The notes under the pieces were generated by a model, which saw nothing but the letters and a program-made list of their open reading frames with translations, was not told where the DNA came from and did not search any database. Positions 59,876-64,000 of a DNA stretch of 64,000 nt are shown one piece after another (the stretch's first letter is position 1; every line of letters starts with the position of its first letter). The position numbers and the translations under genes were made by a program. Origin of the DNA: Methanimicrococcus sp034006575 (GTDB taxonomy: Archaea; Halobacteriota; Methanosarcinia; Methanosarcinales; Methanosarcinaceae); the NCBI GenBank assembly GCA_034006575.1, contig JAVESN010000001.1, positions 1 through 64,000 on the forward strand. The letters are read 5' to 3'.

Positions 59876-60420
59876 TTAAAAATACGGGAAGCGCTGAAAA
59901 CTCAAAATGCGTTGAAATCGTGGAATGAGTCGATAAGAAAAATATTTCCAAAAAGTGCTGATTTCTCGGAAGTGGCGCCGAATAAGTAATAATAATAGAA
60001 AATATGTTGGATAACGGACCGGCAATGTGTTTGAATTCCATGTCACTCTTCAGGTCATGGAATCATGGACTTCTTGATTGAAAACGGGACGTGTTGAAAA
60101 CCCGAATGTGTTAAAAAATCGGAATGAATTAAAAATACGGATATTCTGAAAATCCGAAACCTGTTGAAATATGGAATTCGCTGAAAACCTGAATGTGTTA
60201 AAAATTCGGAATGAATTAAAAATACGGATATTCTGAAAATCCGAAATATGCTGAAATACGGAATTCGTTAAAAACCCGAATGTGTTAAAAAATCGGAATG
60301 AATTAAAAATACGGATATGCTGAAAATCCGAAACCTGCTGAAATACGGAATTCGCTGAAAACCCGAAACGCGTTGAAATTAAAATGAAATCAGCCTTTTT
60401 TTGTTATTTTTCCTCGGTCT
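59876..60420. repeat. Long degenerate repeat field after the membrane protein gene
   Basis: From about 60080 to 60380 a unit of roughly 87-90 bases containing GAATGTGTTAAAAAATCGGA, AATACGGATATTCTGAAAAT and TGAAATACGGAATTCG repeats more than three times. It shares short words (TGAAAATCCGAAAC) with the coding repeats just upstream, so both probably grew from the same seed. No gene is seen. Confidence 0.85.
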
Positions 60421-60434
60421 TTTTTGGGAATACC

Positions 60435-60444
60435 TTTAAATATA
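60435..60444 (+). promoter_or_regulatory. TATA box upstream of the ribosomal protein operon
   Basis: TTTAAATATA preceded by ACC (a BRE-like purine/C context) is a canonical archaeal core promoter. It predicts transcription from about 60468-60472, roughly 420 bases before the rpl3 start. Confidence 0.65.
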
Positions 60445-60469
60445 ATATGTCCTATTTCTCGTTCGTCTT

Positions 60470-60650
60470 ACTTATTAACAAGACGGAGAAATCCGCTTGT
60501 CTAATATTAATCCGGTGAGAACTGTAGGAACAACATAAGTGTCAGGGCCAATTCACGAATGCCCGATTTCCGTTTATTGGAAAAACACGAAAATGTTAGA
60601 ATTAATATTTTTCGTTGTCGATGTTGTGGATGGATTAAATGAGATGCGTA
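60470..60650 (+). ncRNA. Candidate structured RNA or long leader before rpl3
   Basis: Starting at the predicted transcript start, a strong hairpin lies at 60478-60500: ACAAG, bulged A, CGGA, GAAA tetraloop, TCCG, CTTGT. Further on GGGC/GCCC (60545-60564) and TTTCC/GGAAA (60567-60583) can pair. Unlike the surrounding DNA it is not repetitive, less AT-rich, and has no open frame. It may be a separate small RNA or a regulatory leader of the ribosomal operon. I cannot match it to a named RNA family. Confidence 0.4.
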
Positions 60651-60891
60651 ACTGAAATCGTCATGAATCTGAGCGGACTTTGCTCTTTTTCGCCGATTTG
60701 TCCGTCTTATTATAGTTGATATCAGAGTGACTTTTTACGGGGGCCGAGGAAAAATTGCCGCCCAAATCACTTTTATTGACTGTTTTACGGCTTAACGAAT
60801 CGCGGTTTTTAGGTTTTAATCTTCTTCCATAGCTTCTGACCTGTTGTCTGAACTCCCGGTATTTCGACAGTATAACCAAAGGAGTCAAAAA

Positions 60892-61905
60892 ATGTCAAGC
60901 ATACACAGACCCGTCAGAGGTTCCAGAGCTTACAGCCCTCGAAAGAGAGCAAAAAGCCATATCCCCAGATTCAGATCCTGGCCGGAAGCCTCGGGCGAAC
61001 CTAAATTACAGGCATTTGCAGGATACAAAGCAGGTATGACTCATGTCATTATGGTGGATGACATCAAAAACAGTCTTACCAACGGCGCGGAAATTTCAGT
61101 TCCGGTAACGATTATTGAAACGCCCGCCATTCGAATCGCTGCGATTCGCGCCTATGTAAAAAACACATTCGGTGAAGTTGCCGCCGCAGAAGCCTGGACA
61201 ACAACGCTTGAGCCGGAATTGGAGCGCAGATTGCGTGTCCCCAAATCCGACAAAACAGCGGAAGCATTTGCAAAAATTGAAAAATTAATTGCAAACGGCG
61301 AAGTGACCGACATTCGTGTCATCACGTACACGCAACCCAAGGCCATCGCAAGCGTTCCCAAAAAAGTTCCCGACGTCATGGAAACAGGAATCAGCGGAAC
61401 CGACATGAGCGCAAAATTCGAGTACGCCAAGTCTATTCTCGGCACGGAAATCAAATTCACCGACGTCTTTAAAAACGGCGCCATCGTCGACACGGCCGCC
61501 ATTACGACCGGTAAAGGAACTCAAGGTCCCGTTAAAAGATGGGGCATCTCCTTGATGAAAGGAAAACACTCCCGTCAAGGCAGCTTGAGACAGGTCGGCA
61601 CACTCGGTCCGTTCCGTCCGGCACACGTTCAGTGGCAGGTCCCCGCAATGGGTCAAACCGGTTACCACCAAAGAACCGAATACAACAAACGCATTTTAAA
61701 AATCGGCGAAAACGGCGCGGAAGTCACACCCGCAGGCGGCATCGTCAACTACGGTCTTGTCAGCGGCGAATACATCCTCATCAAAGGAAGCGTCCCCGGA
61801 CCGTCCAAACGATTAATCCGCATCCGAGACCCGATCCGATTCAACAAAGCACAGCCCGGCGAACCGCAAATCGTTCATGTCAGCGTGCAGTCTCAGCAGG
61901 GGTGA
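60892..61905 (+). CDS. rpl3: Large ribosomal subunit protein uL3
   Basis: Ribosomal protein L3, an early assembly protein near the peptidyl transferase centre. The 337-residue archaeal-type protein starts 'SSIHRPVRGSRAYSPRKRAKSHIPRFRSWPE', has 'LQAFAGYKAGMTHVIMVDD' near 40-58, 'VTTGKGTQGPVKRWGI'-like 'ITTGKGTQGPVKRWGISLMKGKHSRQGSLRQVGTLGPF' near 204-241, and ends with 'RLIRIRDPIRFN'. I start at the ATG at 60892, which follows AAAGGAG. First gene of the S10-type operon here, with L4 six bases later. Confidence 0.97.
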   Translation: MSSIHRPVRGSRAYSPRKRAKSHIPRFRSWPEASGEPKLQAFAGYKAGMTHVIMVDDIKNSLTNGAEISVPVTIIETPAIRIAAIRAYVKNTFGEVAAAEAWTTTLEPELERRLRVPKSDKTAEAFAKIEKLIANGEVTDIRVITYTQPKAIASVPKKVPDVMETGISGTDMSAKFEYAKSILGTEIKFTDVFKNGAIVDTAAITTGKGTQGPVKRWGISLMKGKHSRQGSLRQVGTLGPFRPAHVQWQVPAMGQTGYHQRTEYNKRILKIGENGAEVTPAGGIVNYGLVSGEYILIKGSVPGPSKRLIRIRDPIRFNKAQPGEPQIVHVSVQSQQG

Positions 61906-61911
61906 AATAAA

Positions 61912-62685
61912 ATGGCAACAGCAAAAATTTTAGATTTATCCGGCAACCCGGTCGGCGAAGTCGAACTTCCAATCGTTTTTTCGGAAGATTACCGCCCCGA
62001 CCTGATTAAAAAAGCCGTTTTGGCCGCTCAAGCCAACAGAAGACACCCGTACGGCCCGACGCTCTATTCCGGTATGCAGACCTCTGCGACAGGATGGGGT
62101 TCCGGTCGCGGCGCTTCTCACGTTCCGAGAATCGTCAATGGCTCTCGCGCCGCACGTATCCCCCACGCAAAAGGAGGACGCCGCGCGCACCCGCCAAAAC
62201 CCGAAACGGATTACTCCGAAAAAGTCAACAAAAAGGAAAGGCGCATGGCTGTCCGGTCCGCGATTGCGGCAACCTGCAGCGAAGATCTCGTCATCTCACG
62301 CGGCCACATCTTCCTGACCGAAGAACTTCCGATTGTTGCCGACAACGCTTTTGAAGCACTTTCCAAAACAAAAGATGTCGTTTCTTTCTTTGAAGCCATC
62401 GGCGTTTACGAAGACGTCGTCCGCGCAAAAGAAGGCCGAAACATTCGTGCCGGCCGCGGTAAAATGAGAGGAAGAAAATACAAGAACAAAAAGAGTCTCT
62501 TGGTCGTCACAGGTCAAAACGCAGCCGTTTCCAAAGCCGCAAGAAACTTATCCGGTGTCGATATCGCAACCGTTGCGGAACTCAACGCCGAGCTTCTCGC
62601 GCCCGGAACGCACGCCGGCCGTTTAACGGTTTGGACCAAAGCCGCCATTGAGGAATTGACGCAAAAGGAAGGTGTTTTGGAATGA
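61912..62685 (+). CDS. rpl4: Large ribosomal subunit protein uL4
   Basis: Ribosomal protein L4, lining the exit tunnel. The 257-residue archaeal form has 'AKILDLSGNPVGEVELPIVFSEDYRPDLIKKAVLAAQANRRHPYG' at the start, the tunnel loop 'GRGASHVPRIVNGSRAARIPHAKGGRRAHPPK' near 62-93, 'RGKMRGRKYKNKKSLLVV' near 182, and 'GRLTVWTKAAIEELTQKEG' near the end. It overlaps the rpl23 start by four bases. Confidence 0.98.
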   Translation: MATAKILDLSGNPVGEVELPIVFSEDYRPDLIKKAVLAAQANRRHPYGPTLYSGMQTSATGWGSGRGASHVPRIVNGSRAARIPHAKGGRRAHPPKPETDYSEKVNKKERRMAVRSAIAATCSEDLVISRGHIFLTEELPIVADNAFEALSKTKDVVSFFEAIGVYEDVVRAKEGRNIRAGRGKMRGRKYKNKKSLLVVTGQNAAVSKAARNLSGVDIATVAELNAELLAPGTHAGRLTVWTKAAIEELTQKEGVLE

Positions 62686-62930
62686 TGTCCGTAAAATATC
62701 CGTTCATTACAGAAAAGGCCATGCTCCACATGGAAAACAGTAAGCTCCAAGTCATCGTCGATTTCCGTGCCAACAAGCACCAAATCAGAGCCGACATCGA
62801 AGAGCTTTATGGTTTTAAGGTGACGAATGTCAGAACCATGACCACCATGAAAGGGCAGAAAAAAGCAATCATTACTTTCGAAAAGCCGGATGCTGCAAGC
62901 GAAATCGCAACCAGGCTCGGATTGGCATAA
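62682..62930 (+). CDS. rpl23: Large ribosomal subunit protein uL23
   Basis: Ribosomal protein L23 at the tunnel exit, where SRP docks. The 82-residue protein shows 'VKYPFITEKAMLHMENSKLQVIVDFRANKHQIRADIEELYGFKVTNVRTM', the classic L23 sequence, and 'KGQKKAIITFEKPDAASEIATRLGL'. Start ATG at 62682 overlaps the rpl4 stop (ATGATG; a second ATG at 62685 is possible). Ten bases to rpl2. Confidence 0.98.
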   Translation: MMSVKYPFITEKAMLHMENSKLQVIVDFRANKHQIRADIEELYGFKVTNVRTMTTMKGQKKAIITFEKPDAASEIATRLGLA

Positions 62931-62940
62931 GGTGGTATAA

Positions 62941-63657
62941 ATGGGTAAACGAATTATCGCACAGAGAAGAGGTAAAGGCAGCCCGATCTTCCGCGCCCCT
63001 TCTCACAAATTTAAAGCAGAATTAATGCATCCCGAAACGGAAGCCGGAGCAACTTTAAACGGCACCGTTATCGATGTCGAACACGACCCGGCAAGAGCGG
63101 CTCCCATTATTAAAGTCTTCTTTGATAACGGGCACTCTCAGCTTCTCATGGCTTGCGAGGGCGTCGCCGTCGGACAAACCGTTTCCTGCGGACCGGATGC
63201 CGAAATAAAAGCCGGAAACATTCTTCCGCTCGGAAAAATTCCGGAAGGAGTTTTAATTTGCAATGTGGAAGGAAAACCCGGAGACGGCGGAAAATTCACC
63301 CGATCTTCGGGAACTTACGCAACCGTTGTTTCTCACGAAGAGAAAAGAACCTCCATTCAAATGCCCTCGGGTGTTTTGAAATGGTTCAACCCCGAATGCC
63401 GCGCATTAATCGGGGTGGTCGCGGGCGGAGGGCGTATTGAAAAACCGTTCCTTAAAGCCGGTAAAAAATTCCACAAAATGAACGTTCGTGCAACAAGATT
63501 CCCGCGTGTCAGAGGTGTCGCTATGAACCCCAGAGACCATCCGTTTGGCGGAGGTAACACACAGCACCCCTGCCGTTCGACAACCGTCAGCAGAAACGCA
63601 CCCCCGGGAGCCAAAGTCGGTCACATTGCCGCACGCAGAACCGGAAAGAAACGTTAA
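62941..63657 (+). CDS. rpl2: Large ribosomal subunit protein uL2
   Basis: Ribosomal protein L2, essential at the subunit interface. The 238-residue protein has 'GKRIIAQRRGKGSPIFRAPSHKFKAEL' at the start, 'IDVEHDPARAAPIIKVFFDNG' near 40-60, 'GTYATVVSHEEKRTSIQMPSGVLKWFNPECRALIGVVAGGGR' near 123-164, and the conserved 'RGVAMNPRDHPFGGGNTQHPCRSTTVSRNAPPG' near 191-223 with the catalytic-centre His. GGTGG lies before the ATG. Confidence 0.98.
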   Translation: MGKRIIAQRRGKGSPIFRAPSHKFKAELMHPETEAGATLNGTVIDVEHDPARAAPIIKVFFDNGHSQLLMACEGVAVGQTVSCGPDAEIKAGNILPLGKIPEGVLICNVEGKPGDGGKFTRSSGTYATVVSHEEKRTSIQMPSGVLKWFNPECRALIGVVAGGGRIEKPFLKAGKKFHKMNVRATRFPRVRGVAMNPRDHPFGGGNTQHPCRSTTVSRNAPPGAKVGHIAARRTGKKR

Positions 63658-63666
63658 GGTGATATC

Positions 63667-64000
63667 ATGGCAGTTAAAAAAGCAGGCGCTACCAAAGGCG
63701 CATCCAGATTACCAAAGCGTAAGGGTGAGTTTACTTACCGCGGAAAAACAATCGCTGAGCTTCAAGCTTTAAGCATTGACGAATTCGCAGAACTTCTCCC
63801 TTCACGCGAGAGAAGAACAATTAAAAGAGGTTTCTCAGAAGTCCAAAAGAAAGCCCTTGCGGACATGAGAGAAGGAAAAGATGTCAGAACCCACACACGC
63901 GGTATGATTATTTTGCCGGAAATGGTCGGCCAGACAATTTCTGTCTACAACGGCAAAAAATTCGTCGACATCGAAATCCAGCCGGAAATGGTGGCTCATC
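63667..64000 (+). CDS. rps19: Small ribosomal subunit protein uS19 (partial, runs off the window)
   Basis: The first 111 codons of ribosomal protein S19, which sits in the 30S head and contacts S13. After a basic N-terminus ('AVKKAGATKGASRLPKRKGEFTYRGKT') come 'LQALSIDEFAELLPSRERRTIKRG' and the conserved block 'VRTHTRGMIILPEMVGQTISVYNGKKFVDIEIQPEMVAH', where the window ends. The ATG at 63667 follows AAGGTG, ten bases after rpl2. The gene order L3-L4-L23-L2-S19 is the normal archaeal S10 cluster. Confidence 0.97.
   Translation, partial: MAVKKAGATKGASRLPKRKGEFTYRGKTIAELQALSIDEFAELLPSRERRTIKRGFSEVQKKALADMREGKDVRTHTRGMIILPEMVGQTISVYNGKKFVDIEIQPEMVAH

Noticed and set aside
60625..60662. Possible C/D-box guide RNA (TGAGATG, CTGA, TCATGAA, CTGA)
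   Set aside because: Boxes deviate from consensus and the spacing for guides is too short.
60661..60888. Minus-strand 75-residue frame before rpl3
   Set aside because: Lies in the likely leader, has no recognisable family and reads against the operon.

Overview
The window comes from a methanogenic archaeon of the Methanosarcinales type. The evidence is a complete methyl-coenzyme M reductase operon (mcrBDCGA), two methanogenesis marker proteins (Mmp10 and Mmp14), a four-subunit pyruvate:ferredoxin oxidoreductase, the chromatin protein MC1 (typical of Methanosarcinaceae), the methanopterin enzyme MptA, archaeosine synthase, SRP19 and archaeal-order ribosomal protein genes. The AT-rich intergenic DNA, abundant tandem repeats and several apparently decayed catalytic sites suggest a host-associated, genome-reduced relative such as Methanimicrococcus. 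That genus assignment is an inference. About fifty confidently identified genes all stop with TAA or TGA. The few in-frame TAG codons fall in accessory genes, which would fit a pyrrolysine-decoding organism.

Layout. 0-3 kb: SRP19, a repeat block, the UPF0201/UPF0200 pair and a DUF5714 protein. 3.2-6.6 kb: dihydrouridine synthase, an acetyltransferase, an HD hydrolase cut by TAG, and an AT-rich HEPN-like gene. 6.6-9.6 kb: porCDAB on the minus strand. 10.3-14.5 kb: archaeosine synthase, a Panacea-type module whose second gene contains TAG, and a 3-methyladenine glycosylase. 14.8-17.4 kb: a GlcD/GlcF-like oxidoreductase. 17.5-24.1 kb (minus): aldolase, archaetidylinositol phosphate synthase, archease, RtcB, MBL hydrolase and YgiQ. 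24.38-28.6 kb: tRNA-Thr followed by an accessory region with a duplicated Ntn-hydrolase-like plus small-protein module, an exonuclease and a phage-type gene split by TAG. 28.9-35.1 kb: DUF531, TyrA, acetyltransferase, LarE, LeuD, LeuB, ArgB. 35.9-44.7 kb: MC1, MptA, DUF2098, an anion permease, Mmp14 and GatCAB. 45.2-51.5 kb: a DUF308 membrane protein and mcrBDCGA. 51.7-58.7 kb: AroA, a dispersed-repeat block, Mmp10, Fic-like protein, cardiolipin synthase and RNase III. 59-60.9 kb: a Pycsar-effector-like membrane protein, repeats and a structured leader or RNA. 60.9-64 kb: rpl3, rpl4, rpl23, rpl2 and the start of rps19.

How it fits together. McrA keeps the residues that are modified after translation in other methanogens, and Mmp10, which methylates the McrA arginine, lies 2.5 kb away. 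RtcB with archease forms the RNA ligation pair. LeuD/LeuB, ArgB, TyrA and AroA indicate leucine, arginine and aromatic amino acid synthesis. Two core enzymes look catalytically compromised: GatA has lost its Lys and nucleophile Ser and its cis-Ser loop is altered, and RNase III lacks two of four metal-binding carboxylates. Short tandem repeats fill many intergenic gaps and have expanded in frame inside several genes.
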